Assembly (NCBI GenBank): GCA_013151735.1
Contig: JAADHR010000066.1
Span: 1 to 54,887 of the forward strand
DNA: 54,887 bases
Origin: Calditrichota bacterium
GTDB lineage: Bacteria; Zhuqueibacterota; JdFR-76; BMS3Abin05
Direction: 5' to 3'
A program made the position numbers and the translations under genes. Position 1 is the first letter of the stretch. Every line of letters begins with the position of its first letter. The notes under the pieces were generated by a model. The model was not told the DNA's origin, ran no database searches, and saw only the letters and a list, made by a program, of their open reading frames with translations. Positions 8,574 to 16,516 of the stretch are shown here, one piece after another.

Positions 8574-9771
8574 CTTCAGACGAGTCAAAGCCGTAGTCCT
8601 TAATTTTTCGGTAAAGAGTCCGTTCACTGATATCCAGAAGTTTCGCCGCCTTTCGCTTATTCCAATTGGTTTTTTCAAGCGCCCGCAGAATTAAATCCCG
8701 CTCGGCTTTTTCGAGAGAGGGAATTTTATCGTTTGTTTCGTGAATAACGGTGATATCTTCAGCCGGGATTTTTGTGGCCTGAATTGGGCTGTTCCAGGGA
8801 GGGAGCGGGTGCGGGACGGCGGCCTTTTGTGTTGCAGGCATGTGTGCCAGCAGAAAATCCTTGATCTGAGCGATTTCGGAACGAAGCTCCAGGAGGACCC
8901 GGTAAATGAGCTCCCGTTCGGCCTTGTCAGCGGGCATGTTTAACGGTACGGGCAGATTGCGGTCCAGGGGCTCCTGTTGTCCCAGATGCTTGTAAACGAC
9001 CTCGCGGGTAATGGGATTTCCGCGCTCCAGCACGATGGCGGTTTGAACAAAATTTTTGAGCTCCCGGATATTTCCGGGCCACAGGTATTCCTGCATGGCC
9101 TTGATTCCTTCGGGAGTAAACCCTTTAAAGTCGATGTGGTTTTCAACGCAGAACTCTTTGGCAAAGTGTTTTGCCAGCACAGGAATGTCTTCTTTTCGTT
9201 CCCGAAGGGGAGGCACCACGATTTTGATGGCATTAATTCGATAATACAGGTCCAGCCGGAACTCCCCGTTTTTGACGGCCGATGCCAGATCCCGATTGGT
9301 GGCAGCCACAATGCGTACGTCTACCTTGTGAGGAGTACTGCCCCCCACCCGAAGGAACTCCTTATCCTCCAGAACCCGTAGCACCTTTACCTGCGCTTCC
9401 TGCGGCATTTCCCCGATTTCATCCAGAAAAAGTGTACCGCCGTCAGCCAGTTCAAAATAGCCCTTTCGAGAATCCACGGCGCCGGTAAAGGCCCCGCGCT
9501 GGTGCCCGAACAATTCACTTTCGAAGATTCCTTCAGGAATGGCTCCGCAGTTGACCACAATAAGGGGCTTGTCTTTTCGAGGACTGTGTTCGTGAATAGC
9601 GCGCGCAACCAACTCCTTTCCGGAGCCGCTTTCGCCCAGAATAAGCACAGGAATTGTGGTGGGAGCTACCTGCTGAATGGTTGCCCGGATTTGTTGAATG
9701 ACGGGGGAAATACCGATAATTCCCATGTCGTCCGAAGCAAAATTTCCCGAATGTCCGGTCTGATCTACCAT
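8563..9771 (-). CDS. Sigma-54-dependent activator without a receiver domain
   Basis: A 402-residue enhancer-binding protein of the PspF/NtrC AAA+ type that opens promoters used by sigma-54 RNA polymerase. Walker A is GESGSGKE (46-53), the sigma-54 contact loop is GAFTGA (93-98), and Walker B is [10 protein letters not shown] (111-120). The sensor and arginine-finger regions follow ([21 protein letters not shown]). A Fis-type helix-turn-helix closes the protein ([20 protein letters not shown]). Only about 18 residues precede the AAA+ domain, so there is no phosphorylation receiver, and control must come from a partner protein or from its amount, as with PspF. Its start overlaps the end of the hydrolase gene by 7 bases and its end overlaps lptE. 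I found no convincing -24/-12 promoter in the gaps of this window. Confidence 0.92.
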   Translation of the reverse strand: MVDQTGHSGNFASDDMGIIGISPVIQQIRATIQQVAPTTIPVLILGESGSGKELVARAIHEHSPRKDKPLIVVNCGAIPEGIFESELFGHQRGAFTGAVDSRKGYFELADGGTLFLDEIGEMPQEAQVKVLRVLEDKEFLRVGGSTPHKVDVRIVAATNRDLASAVKNGEFRLDLYYRINAIKIVVPPLRERKEDIPVLAKHFAKEFCVENHIDFKGFTPEGIKAMQEYLWPGNIRELKNFVQTAIVLERGNPITREVVYKHLGQQEPLDRNLPVPLNMPADKAERELIYRVLLELRSEIAQIKDFLLAHMPATQKAAVPHPLPPWNSPIQATKIPAEDITVIHETNDKIPSLEKAERDLILRALEKTNWNKRKAAKLLDISERTLYRKIKDYGFDSSEDDH

Positions 9772-10526
9772 TCGATCACATCTCCGTCGAACGTGATTTT
9801 TAGATCGGTTATTCCATATTTCATCGCCAGCGCAGCCAGGGTGGAATCCTGTTTCTCCAATTCGGGCGGCACGTGGGTGATTCGTACGTGGGGAATATTT
9901 TTCTCCACCGCAAATTGGCAGATTTCATCCGGGGAGGTGTGCGCTCCCTCGATAAACAGCCAGTCAGCCGTCTGGATATGGGGAGAGACGGCCTGAACCG
10001 ACTGGATGTCAGAGGTGAAAACAAGGATTCGGGAACCTACCTGGAAGCGAAAGCCATAGCTTTCGATTCCCACGCCGTGTCGGCGGGCGGTTTCGGCTAC
10101 GCCGGACAAATGACGGGTGGGAAAGGACGTTACCTGCAGGGAATCCCAGAAGAGAAGTGATTGTTCAAGGGTGTGGATGTGAATGGGGAACGGCCATGTT
10201 TCCGGGAAAATGTAAAATCGATACAGCTGCTCCACGAAAAAATCTTTGTAAAAGGCGGGCAGAAAAATATCCAGTGGTGCTTTTCTTCCGGACATCATCA
10301 TAAACTGAAGCAACAAGGGAAGCCCGCCAACATGATCCGGGTGTGTGTGGGAAATGAGAACAGACTCAATTGCCAGGGGTGATTTTTTCTGGCGTGCCAG
10401 CGTATAGCTGACGCCGTCACCGGCATCAATCAGCAGGAATTTCCCCTTGTTCTCCAACAAATAGGCTGAATGGAAACGGTTCGGAACGGTCAGCCCGGAA
10501 GCCGAACCCAGAACGTGCCATTTCAT
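9765..10526 (-). CDS. Metallo-beta-lactamase-fold hydrolase (RNase Z-like)
   Basis: A 253-residue cytoplasmic hydrolase of the metallo-beta-lactamase fold. The metal motif is HTHPDH (60-65), preceded by the FLLIDAGDG strand; a further ligand region is PTRHLSG, and FTSDIQ supplies the bridging Asp. The layout resembles RNase Z and related uncharacterised members, but the RNase Z exosite arm is not obvious, so tRNA processing is only one possibility. The start is the ATG at 10526, which follows AGGTG; the longer frame overlaps the epimerase gene without support. It begins 2 bases after the epimerase ends and overlaps the activator gene. Confidence 0.85.
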   Translation of the reverse strand: MKWHVLGSASGLTVPNRFHSAYLLENKGKFLLIDAGDGVSYTLARQKKSPLAIESVLISHTHPDHVGGLPLLLQFMMMSGRKAPLDIFLPAFYKDFFVEQLYRFYIFPETWPFPIHIHTLEQSLLFWDSLQVTSFPTRHLSGVAETARRHGVGIESYGFRFQVGSRILVFTSDIQSVQAVSPHIQTADWLFIEGAHTSPDEICQFAVEKNIPHVRITHVPPELEKQDSTLAALAMKYGITDLKITFDGDVIEW

Positions 10527-10528
10527 TA

Positions 10529-11452
10529 TTACACCTCGTAATTTTTGAAATAATCCACGGTTTTTCGCAGCCCTTCCTGCAACGAGACCTTGGGCTCCCA
10601 TCCCAAAAGTTTCTTCGTTTTTGAATAATCAATCACGCTTCGCTGCTGTTCCCCCTCTTTGGCAGGACCGTGAGTTTCGGGAATGTTCTTACCGATAATC
10701 GTGTTGAGTTCACGGAAAATGGTGTTGACATCGGTTTCGATGGCCGTGCCCACATTAAAAACGTCCGATTCGGGGTAGTCCAGCGCCAGAAGATTGGCGC
10801 GAACGACATCATCGACAAAGACAAAATCCCGCGTTTGGGTGCCGTCCCCGTTAATAATCGGTTGTTCGCCCAGAAGCATTTTTTCAATAAAAATGGCCAC
10901 AACACCCGCCTCGCCGTGCGGATTTTGCCGGGGCCCGTAAACATTGGCATAACGGAGAATGACATGCTGCAAACCGTAGGTCAATTTGTAGAAATACAGA
11001 TATTTTTCGACGGTCAGCTTTGTAATTCCGTAAGGAGACACCGGACGATTGGGGTGATTTTCATCCGCCGGAAAATAATCCTGTTCGCCATAAATGGCGC
11101 CTCCTGTTGAAGCAAAAATAATCTTTTTAACCCCATTCTTTACGGAATTCTGCAGGACATTGAGTGTTCCCAACACATTGACCTCAGCATCGAAGATCGG
11201 GTTTTCCACGGAACGCCGGACATCCATCTGGGCCGCCTCATGGAAAACCGCATCAAACTTTTCCAGAGCAAACACCTTTTCCAATTCGTCTGCACGCAGA
11301 TCCAACAAATAGAATTTTGCTTTGGGATTGAGATTCTTCAGGCGCCCCATGTAGAGATTGTCTACTACCACTACCTTGTGACCGGCAGAAATAAGTGCAT
11401 CAACAATATTGGATCCGATAAAACCCGCTCCTCCGGTAACTAATACCTTCAT
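10529..11452 (-). CDS. NAD-dependent sugar-nucleotide epimerase (GalE-like)
   Basis: A 307-residue short-chain dehydrogenase of the extended epimerase family, which changes sugar stereochemistry on nucleotide carriers for glycan synthesis. The Rossmann motif is TGGAGFIG (6-13), the catalytic pair is Tyr141/Lys145 in SPYGITKLTVEK, and Ser115 lies in FASTGGAIYG. Ring and acceptor regions RYANVYGPRQNPHGEAGVV and NVGTAIETDVN fit the UDP-glucose 4-epimerase branch; the substrate is not proven. The ATG at 11452 has an excellent GGAGGT site and a promoter at 11504-11532. It is the first gene of the operon that continues with the hydrolase, activator and lptE. Confidence 0.92.
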   Translation of the reverse strand: MKVLVTGGAGFIGSNIVDALISAGHKVVVVDNLYMGRLKNLNPKAKFYLLDLRADELEKVFALEKFDAVFHEAAQMDVRRSVENPIFDAEVNVLGTLNVLQNSVKNGVKKIIFASTGGAIYGEQDYFPADENHPNRPVSPYGITKLTVEKYLYFYKLTYGLQHVILRYANVYGPRQNPHGEAGVVAIFIEKMLLGEQPIINGDGTQTRDFVFVDDVVRANLLALDYPESDVFNVGTAIETDVNTIFRELNTIIGKNIPETHGPAKEGEQQRSVIDYSKTKKLLGWEPKVSLQEGLRKTVDYFKNYEV

Positions 11453-11503
11453 TTGACCTCCGTGTTTGATGGACAAGAACCGACGTGCAATTTTATTTTA
11501 TTA

Positions 11504-11532
11504 AATATAATTTAAAAGAATTTTGAATTCAA
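11504..11532 (-). promoter_or_regulatory. Promoter of the epimerase operon
   Basis: On the minus strand TTGAAT and TATATT are separated by exactly 17 bases (10 box at 11504-11509, 35 box at 11527-11532). The predicted start would give a leader of about 45 bases before the ATG at 11452. Confidence 0.65.
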
Positions 11533-11605
11533 TCAATTGTTTTTTTGGAATTAATATTAAGTTTTTGTAATTGTTGGATGAAAAGGATCGGAAAGAAGGC
11601 TGCAA

Positions 11606-11639
11606 AAAAAAGAAGCGCCCGGATGAGCGCCTCTTTTTT
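11606..11639 (-). terminator. Terminator of the UPF0182 gene
   Basis: Arms of 13 bases (11606-11618 and 11627-11639) pair with one G-U on the minus strand, and the stem ends in a run of six T. It lies just after the stop of the UPF0182 gene. Confidence 0.8.
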
Positions 11640-11666
11640 AAAGCGAATTTGTGAAATCTGCGGCTT

Positions 11667-14393
11667 CTACTTTTTCTGAGCCATATCTTTAAGAATTTGT
11701 TTTAATTGATTCAGTTCCTGTCCGTACGCGGCCCAATTCCCCTGTTTTAAATAGCCAACGGCCCGGTTGTAGATGTCCAATGCTTGCTGGGCCTTGCTCG
11801 AAAGTGCCGCTATGGGCTGCCTGCCCTGAAGGATGTTTTTTGTTTGAGCAGGAGAAATATTTTCGCCAAGAAAGACGGCCTGTAGGGCCTGATCCAGCGT
11901 GGTTCGCATCTGCAGTTGTTGATTAAACGCCACGATAACGCGTTTGAGTTCCGGCATTTGACTTTGTTCCGATTGCAGGTAGACCGGCTCCACATAAATA
12001 AAGGACTTTTCGATGGGAATCACCAGCAGATTACCCCGAATGACTCTGGACCCTTTTTGACCCCAGAGTGTCAGCTCGGAGGAGATGTCCGGTTTCTGAT
12101 TGATGCGGGCCTCAATTTGCATGGGACCGTAAATAAGCTTTTCTTTTGGCAGGGCATACACAATCATTTTTCCGTAATTCGGGGCATCGCATTGGGCACA
12201 CATCCAGGCGACCATGTTGTCCTTTTTGGAAGGGGTTAAGGGAAGCATCAGGATGAATTCTTCGGATGAATGATCGGGCAATTTCATGATAATATAATAG
12301 GGGAACATAAGTTGTTTGTTTTCCTGATAGATTTCCGTGGGAATGTTCCAGTAATCTTCCCGATTATAAAATACCTGCGGATCCGTCATGTGGTATGTAT
12401 TGTAGATTTGGGTCTGAATGAGGAAAATATCGGACGGATAACGAATATGCTTCTTTAAAAAATCGGGCATGTCGGCAAACGGCCGGAAAAGCTTTGGAAA
12501 GATCTTCTTGTACGTTTGAATGAGCGGATCCTTGGGGTCAATGACGTAGTAGGTTACATCACCATTGTAGGCGTCGATTACAACCTTTACCGAGTTGCGG
12601 ATATAATTGAGGCCTCTTTGCGCATTAAGCTGGGAAACGGGTTCCGAATAGGGAAACATATTGCTGGTCGTGTAGGCATCGTGAATCCAGTAGAGTTTTC
12701 CGTCGTCACCGATAACCAGGTAGGGATCGGAATCGTAGGCCAAAAAGGGAGCAATCGTCTGGTCGCGATTGGTGATGATCCGATTGAAAATAATTCGGCT
12801 TTCTTTGGTCAGAGAGCTTGTTAAAAGGATCTTAATATCTGAAAAATTCCACGCGTAAACAGCCCGTCTGAGTAAACTGGAGATTCTGACGCCACCATTT
12901 CCGCTGTAGGAGGTGTAAACGTTTTCATTTCCTTTGGGATAGTCAAACTCCTTCGTTTTGGTGTTAACCAGAGCATATTCGTCCGTTTCTTCGCCGTAGT
13001 AGATCTGCGGCGTGCGAATTTTCAGAGAAACGGAAGACTGGGACGGAATGTTTTTGATAATAAAATCGGGCATTCCATTTGGGGTAACTTTATTCACCGG
13101 ACTCATGACGGCGCCAAAACCATGTGTGTAGATCAAATGTATATTGACCCAGGTTCGCGCCCGGCTCGGAATTTGTGACGGTGGAAGCTCCCGGGCGGCA
13201 AGAGCAACCTCGGTATATTTATCAAATTGATAGCGGTCCACGTCGACATTCTTAAAATCATAGTACAATCGAATTTCCTGCAATTGTTTGTAGGTTTGAA
13301 TTAACGGACGCCGATCCCATAGCCGGATATTCCGGATGGTGTTGTCGTTGTTTTGGATGTCCTTATATGTGATCCCCTGGTCAGCCGGGAAAATTTTTTC
13401 TTCCACTTTATTCAAACCGTAGGCCAAACGTGTAAAAGAGATATTGCTTTCAATATAGGGTTTTTCTTTGGCAAGTTCATTCGGTCTAACAACGTACTGT
13501 TGAATGAGCCCCGGATAGATCCACAGAAGTCCAATGAGAAGAAGGAAGTACGCTCCGAAGGTGATGGTTACCCATTTCCATTTTTTGATCATCGGAGTCA
13601 AAAAGAGGAAAAGCGCAGCAATGAGGGTCAGGACCAGTAAAATCCAATAGCCCGGAATTTGTGCATGAACATCGGTATAACTGGCTCCGTAGGCTACGCC
13701 ACGTGTTGAATAAAGCATGCTGTATAATTTCAGGCGGTAGACCACGGCAATTCCCAGGAAGAAAAATCCGCCCAAAACGGCCAAGTGGTATTTTGCCTTT
13801 GGGTAAATATAAAATCGATTTTCAATCAGACTGATGGACTGATCAAAGTAGTAGGACAGTCCAACTCCCATGAAGACAAGAAAAAGCATGTACAGGTACC
13901 AGCCCTGAATAAATTTATACAGGGGAAGTTTAAAAATATAGAATCCAACATCCTTTGAAAAAATCGGATCGGAAATACCGAAACTGGTGGAATGCAAAAA
14001 TTTCAGGAATGTTTCCCATGAACTCACGGCGCCCAAACCCATAATAATGGAAAAAAATAGAATAATCGCACCCCAGGCATATTTGGCGTATTTTTCCTTG
14101 AAAAGACTGTCAAGAGAGGGAAGGGGTTGATCCGGCGCGACCAGCTGCATGGAGCGGGTATGCTTTCCCAGTTTTCGGGCAATGGCAATGTTGAGCCAGG
14201 CAAACAAGGCGAAAATAACAAAAAACAAAAGGAATGCACCAATTTTTGCCCAGAACATGGTCATAAAAACACTGGCATAGCCGAGATTTTTAAACCACAG
14301 CCAATCCCCGTAGTATTTGGCAAAAAGGGCCAGAAAAATGAGCGCGGCAATCGTAACGGATATTAAAACCGCAATCAGAGACTTCGATTTCAT
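11667..14393 (-). CDS. UPF0182-family membrane protein
   Basis: A 908-residue protein of the UPF0182 (COG1615) family, whose biochemical role is not established. It has seven hydrophobic helices in the first 300 residues (about 5-28, 50-72, 108-128, 160-182, 205-225, 248-268 and 280-300), then a large, mostly polar domain (about 310-820) likely outside the inner membrane, and a short helical C-terminus rich in Gln and Lys. Recognisable pieces are YYGDWLWFKNLGY at the start, SNISFTRLAYGL, NIRLWDRRPLIQTYKQLQ, YFDFKNVDVDRY-like text, and NIHLIYTHGFGAVMSPVN. The ATG at 14393 follows GGGAGGT. It is a single-gene unit bounded by its own terminator and a long upstream gap. Length is normal for the family. 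Confidence 0.93.
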   Translation of the reverse strand: MKSKSLIAVLISVTIAALIFLALFAKYYGDWLWFKNLGYASVFMTMFWAKIGAFLLFFVIFALFAWLNIAIARKLGKHTRSMQLVAPDQPLPSLDSLFKEKYAKYAWGAIILFFSIIMGLGAVSSWETFLKFLHSTSFGISDPIFSKDVGFYIFKLPLYKFIQGWYLYMLFLVFMGVGLSYYFDQSISLIENRFYIYPKAKYHLAVLGGFFFLGIAVVYRLKLYSMLYSTRGVAYGASYTDVHAQIPGYWILLVLTLIAALFLFLTPMIKKWKWVTITFGAYFLLLIGLLWIYPGLIQQYVVRPNELAKEKPYIESNISFTRLAYGLNKVEEKIFPADQGITYKDIQNNDNTIRNIRLWDRRPLIQTYKQLQEIRLYYDFKNVDVDRYQFDKYTEVALAARELPPSQIPSRARTWVNIHLIYTHGFGAVMSPVNKVTPNGMPDFIIKNIPSQSSVSLKIRTPQIYYGEETDEYALVNTKTKEFDYPKGNENVYTSYSGNGGVRISSLLRRAVYAWNFSDIKILLTSSLTKESRIIFNRIITNRDQTIAPFLAYDSDPYLVIGDDGKLYWIHDAYTTSNMFPYSEPVSQLNAQRGLNYIRNSVKVVIDAYNGDVTYYVIDPKDPLIQTYKKIFPKLFRPFADMPDFLKKHIRYPSDIFLIQTQIYNTYHMTDPQVFYNREDYWNIPTEIYQENKQLMFPYYIIMKLPDHSSEEFILMLPLTPSKKDNMVAWMCAQCDAPNYGKMIVYALPKEKLIYGPMQIEARINQKPDISSELTLWGQKGSRVIRGNLLVIPIEKSFIYVEPVYLQSEQSQMPELKRVIVAFNQQLQMRTTLDQALQAVFLGENISPAQTKNILQGRQPIAALSSKAQQALDIYNRAVGYLKQGNWAAYGQELNQLKQILKDMAQKK

Positions 14394-14728
14394 AATGAGA
14401 CCTCCCGAAAAATTTTATCATATGTTAATTATGAATCTGATTTCCAATGGAATAAAACCGCATGGCATGTGCGTTCTGCCGTTGTGATGATTCATAACTG
14501 GAATTGTATACGATTTAAACCAGCAAAGACAAAGAACAGTTTTGCCGGTTCAGAATAATTCTTTTTTGAACAGACTTCTCAATTAAGTGCCAAAACTACA
14601 TGTTAACCGGTTTGTTTTTGATCAGATTCGTGAAGGCAACATGAATCCGCTGTTCGTAATCGGAGTACAAATGACATGAATTGGGCAGATTGACGTAAAG
14701 AGTTTTTTCGGAAATTAGAAAGAAACAC
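14394..14728. other. Gene gap with no recognised feature
   Basis: An AT-rich gap between the divergent upstream end of the UPF0182 gene and the terminator of the small basic reading frame. It must hold the UPF0182 promoter, but the best boxes (TTGGAA and TATGAT) are spaced by 19 bases and are not convincing. No RNA gene or reading frame of note is seen. Confidence 0.5.
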
Positions 14729-14750
14729 GCCCGCCATAAAACCGGGCGGG
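14729..14750 (-). terminator. Terminator after the small basic reading frame
   Basis: CCCGCC (14730-14735) and GGCGGG (14745-14750) form a GC-rich stem. On the minus strand it is followed by GTGTTTCTTTC. It lies 33 bases after the stop of the 32-codon frame and on the same strand. Confidence 0.65.
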
Positions 14751-14783
14751 ATTTCTCCTTACTCTTTATTCTTGAGAAAATGA

Positions 14784-14882
14784 TTACGCCTTTTTCTTTT
14801 GCTTTGCGCGTTTCTTTTTTATCCGTAACTTTTGGCGGCGTTTGATGCGTTCCCTCTTCTGTTTGCTTTTGCTAACAGACAC
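14784..14882 (-). CDS. Putative 32-residue Lys/Arg-rich protein
   Basis: A GTG at 14882 has a perfect GGAGGTGTTTC ribosome site and opens a 32-codon frame. The product starts VSVSKSKQKRERIKRR and is more than half Lys and Arg, with no hydrophobic segment. A terminator follows on the same strand at 14729, so the frame has the full outline of a real one-gene unit although it is too short for usual gene finding. Its composition resembles small ribosome-associated or RNA-binding proteins, but I do not recognise the family and the AURKAIP1/COX24 pattern is not present. Function is therefore unknown. Confidence 0.55.
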   Translation of the reverse strand: MSVSKSKQKRERIKRRQKLRIKKKRAKQKKKA

Positions 14883-15128
14883 GAAACACCTCCATTCTGA
14901 TGAAAGTCCAATTCCTTGAAGAAAAGAAAGTCCGGCATTTTATATAAAGATAAACGGTCTCGAGAGTAAAAGCAAGCGGTTTTTTGGTTTTAAGTAAATT
15001 CCGTATTTTACTGGAATTATTTGCTTGAATGAGGACAGCCCTTTGACCGGGATTTTTCTGCATGGTGTGACTCGGATTTTATTTAAGACCAGGTATTCAC
15101 AAAGATCAGACTGACGGCCAGTTTTCAC

Positions 15129-15157
15129 TTGACATTCACGGGGATTTCTTGTAATTT
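15129..15157 (+). promoter_or_regulatory. Promoter of the barrel/lipoprotein/acylase operon
   Basis: TTGACA (15129-15134) and TAATTT (15152-15157) are 17 bases apart. It is the closest match to the sigma-70 consensus in the window, about 55 bases before the ATG at 15213. Confidence 0.7.
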
Positions 15158-15212
15158 TAAACAAATAAATTCACGCAAAAATGAATCAGCCTAATGTAAG
15201 GTAGCAAATACG

Positions 15213-15968
15213 ATGATTAATTTAAGGATGGGTTTTGGAACCGGAGTTTTCGTTCTTTTGTTGGCGGGAACCATCTTCGGTCAACAAATGCAGCCTGTAA
15301 TGCTCATCGATACGCCCACAGCCGGCACGCTGGACAGGGGAAGTTATGAAGTCGGTCTGCGGCTTTACCCGAATGGAGGCGTTCTGGGGCATGTTTCGGT
15401 CGGGTTGTCTTCCCGGGCCATGTTCGGTATTTCCTTCGGGGGGGAGAACATTATCGGTGAGGGGGATATTCACTGGAATCCCAGTCCGGGGATTCATTTG
15501 CGCTACCGGATTGTAGACGAAACGGTCGCCCTGCCGGCCGTTACGGTCGGATTTAATTCTCAGGGGTACGGCCCCTATTTGAAAAAAGAAAGTCGGTACG
15601 CGATTAAATCACGCGGGTTTTTTGTGGTGGCCAGTAAAAATTATGCGTTTTTGGGGGACTTAAGTTTTCACGGCGGGGCGAATTACAGCCTTGAAAAGGG
15701 GGACGGAGATACCGACTTGAATTTCTTTGCGGGGGTGATGAAAAGCCTGAATCCCGATTTGTGGCTCATTGCCGAGTACGATTTTGCAATCAACGATAAC
15801 GACAACAATTCCCTGGGTTCCGGGAAGGGGTATTTAAATGCCGGGTTCCGCTGGATTTTTGCCAAACAGCTTTATGTGGAATTCGCGCTAAAAAACATCT
15901 TAGAAAACAAGAAAAACATCCCTTATGCCAATCGAGAAATCAAAATTGTTTATCAGGAACATTTTTAA
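15213..15968 (+). CDS. YjbH-like outer-membrane beta-barrel protein
   Basis: A 251-residue exported protein. A signal peptide covers about residues 1-24 (MGFGTGVFVLLLAGTIFGQ). The rest has repeated alternating strands with aromatic ends, such as GSYEVGLRLYPNGGVLGHV, then GIHLRYRIVDE, GFFVVASKNYAFLGDL, and a final GYLNAGFRWIF strand, as in small outer-membrane barrels. The PTAGTLDRGSYEV start and GFNSQGYGPY segment fit YjbH-like barrels, but no substrate can be named. It is the first gene of an operon; its last 44 bases overlap the lipoprotein gene, so the two products are probably made in step. Confidence 0.75.
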   Translation: MINLRMGFGTGVFVLLLAGTIFGQQMQPVMLIDTPTAGTLDRGSYEVGLRLYPNGGVLGHVSVGLSSRAMFGISFGGENIIGEGDIHWNPSPGIHLRYRIVDETVALPAVTVGFNSQGYGPYLKKESRYAIKSRGFFVVASKNYAFLGDLSFHGGANYSLEKGDGDTDLNFFAGVMKSLNPDLWLIAEYDFAINDNDNNSLGSGKGYLNAGFRWIFAKQLYVEFALKNILENKKNIPYANREIKIVYQEHF

Positions 15969-16509
15969 CCCGGTTGTGTCGGGCAGAATTATTTTCCTTT
16001 TGGCGGCGATTCTTACACTGAATGGCTGTTTTACGGTTCTGCAGCATCCGGTTGTTGAACGGGAAACATACCTTTCATCCGAAATTACCCACACGGATCG
16101 ATGCACGGCCTGTCACGCCCAATCGGCTGAGTATTGGTATAAAAACCCCTACGAAATGGAGGCCCCTTACACGAATCCTCATCTGACCAGCTGGAATTAC
16201 TATTACAATTATCCGTGGTGGCTGCGCGATCGCTTTCTGGAAGAGCGCTACACCCTGTCCTCCGATTCATCCGCTGAAGTCATTCCTGTAAATCTCCGGG
16301 GGCGCCGCAGAGGGCTCGATGCCTATACACCGGCTGCCGTCCCGAGTAGTCCAAACAGCGGGCTGGGACTTTCAGCCACATCCGGCGGAAATGCCGGAAC
16401 ATCTGCAAATTCCATTTCTTCTCCCGGGGCGAAGAAGCGGGAAGGAATCGATTCTTCGCCGAAAAAATCGTCTCAGCAAACACGCATTCGAAAGAAAAAG
16501 AAAGAGTGA
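15925..16509 (+). CDS. Lipoprotein with a CxxCH motif and basic tail
   Basis: A 194-residue lipoprotein. The signal peptide ends in the lipobox LNGC (Cys35). Shortly after comes RCTACH (Cys60, Cys63, His64), the classic site for covalent haem c. An aromatic segment follows (SWNYYYNYPWWLRDRF), then RRRGLDAY and a Ser/Gly-rich tail that ends in a run of Lys and Arg. The start GCFTVLQ matches GCYTQLQ of the lipoprotein at 34635-35903, and both carry an RxGLD motif and a basic tail, so the two are probably related. One CxxCH alone does not prove haem; it could also bind zinc. It overlaps the barrel gene and lies 7 bases before the acylase-like gene. Confidence 0.75.
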   Translation: MPIEKSKLFIRNIFNPVVSGRIIFLLAAILTLNGCFTVLQHPVVERETYLSSEITHTDRCTACHAQSAEYWYKNPYEMEAPYTNPHLTSWNYYYNYPWWLRDRFLEERYTLSSDSSAEVIPVNLRGRRRGLDAYTPAAVPSSPNSGLGLSATSGGNAGTSANSISSPGAKKREGIDSSPKKSSQQTRIRKKKKE

Positions 16510-16516
16510 GACTTCG

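Noticed and set aside
14583..14598. A possible sigma-54 promoter on the minus strand (TGGCACTTAATTGAGA)
   Set aside because: The -24 part fits but the -12 part lacks the GC of TTGC; it is not a credible site.
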